A stretch of 64,000 nt of DNA from an uncultured Aquimarina sp. (GTDB lineage: Bacteria > Bacteroidota > Bacteroidia > Flavobacteriales > Flavobacteriaceae): positions 248,001 through 312,000 of the forward strand of contig NZ_CANLMP010000007.1 in NCBI RefSeq assembly GCF_947492405.1, written 5' to 3'. This document shows, piece by piece, positions 63,914-64,000 of the stretch (position 1 is the first letter of the stretch; each line of letters starts with the position of its first letter). Under the pieces are notes generated by a model. The model ran no database searches and was not told where the DNA came from. It was given only the letters and a program-made list of their open reading frames with translations. A program made the translations under genes and the position numbers.

Positions 63914-64000
63914 ACTGATATGAAAACAAAAAACACGTCAATTGGAGCACTGTGAGGAACAAAACAGTGTATCGAGAATAGTGTTTTGTATTGAAAAGCT

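Noticed and set aside
1..64000. Prophage, insertion sequence or integrative element
   Set aside because: I saw no transposase, integrase or phage structural genes, and no long terminal inverted repeats; the only repeats are short palindromes and the CHAT duplication.

Overview
The window is about 64 kb of AT-rich chromosome from a marine-type Bacteroidetes, most likely a member of the Flavobacteriaceae. The evidence is a TonB-dependent receptor style with carboxypeptidase-like N-terminal domains, a T9SS C-terminal sorting domain, DUF4097 and Coa1 family proteins, promoter elements of the Bacteroidetes TAnnTTTG type with few Shine-Dalgarno sites, and a structured leader that looks like the Flavo-1 RNA. 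I see no plasmid, phage, insertion sequence or CRISPR array. Genus-level placement (for example near Aquimarina) is only a guess.

Layout. 1-3.1 kb: the start of an ankyrin gene (cut by the window edge), a divergent LytS/LytTR two-component pair, a CAU-anticodon tRNA and methylmalonyl-CoA epimerase. 3.2-8.0 kb: translation and envelope housekeeping (rbfA, a LolE-type permease, dusB, lepA with its structured leader). 8.1-14.2 kb: a kelch protein, a possible 25-residue membrane peptide, a HAD phosphatase, a YjbQ protein, a four-helix membrane protein and a TonB receptor. 14.4-19.0 kb: one minus-strand operon (DUF3108, tryptophan 2,3-dioxygenase, M23 peptidase, pgi). 19.4-21.9 kb: homogentisate pathway for tyrosine (hmgA, hppD). 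22-26.2 kb: uvrC followed by a PlpD-like patatin/outer-membrane fusion. 26.2-29.2 kb: a RimB-like protease, RimK ligase, aspartoacylase-family hydrolase and 5-formyl-THF cyclo-ligase. 29.2-34.1 kb: a lone receiver, lspA, and an ECF sigma factor / HEAT-containing anti-sigma factor followed by three DUF4097-type secreted proteins. 34.2-38.0 kb: ileS with a zinc-less DksA/TraR protein. 38.2-47.7 kb: a TonB receptor divergent from a MarR regulator, an omega-amidase-like nitrilase, an Ig-like lipoprotein, ComF and glycyl-tRNA synthetase. 48-54.8 kb: a very large T9SS-secreted protein and a very large outer-membrane-like protein. 55-63.8 kb: a small ABC unit, a Coa1 protein, two tandem TPR-CHAT proteins and exonuclease III.

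The most unusual part is 56.4-63.0 kb. Two secreted, membrane-anchored TPR-CHAT (caspase-like) proteins lie in tandem. They share a nearly identical promoter/signal-peptide repeat and conserved CHAT halves, but have divergent TPR sensor regions. A palindromic intergenic element supplies the last codons of the first one. Other points worth a look are the sigma/anti-sigma/DUF4097 module, the RimK writer with candidate processing enzymes, the structured lepA leader, near-leaderless promoters at rbfA and glyS, and several perfect inverted repeats in regulatory gaps.
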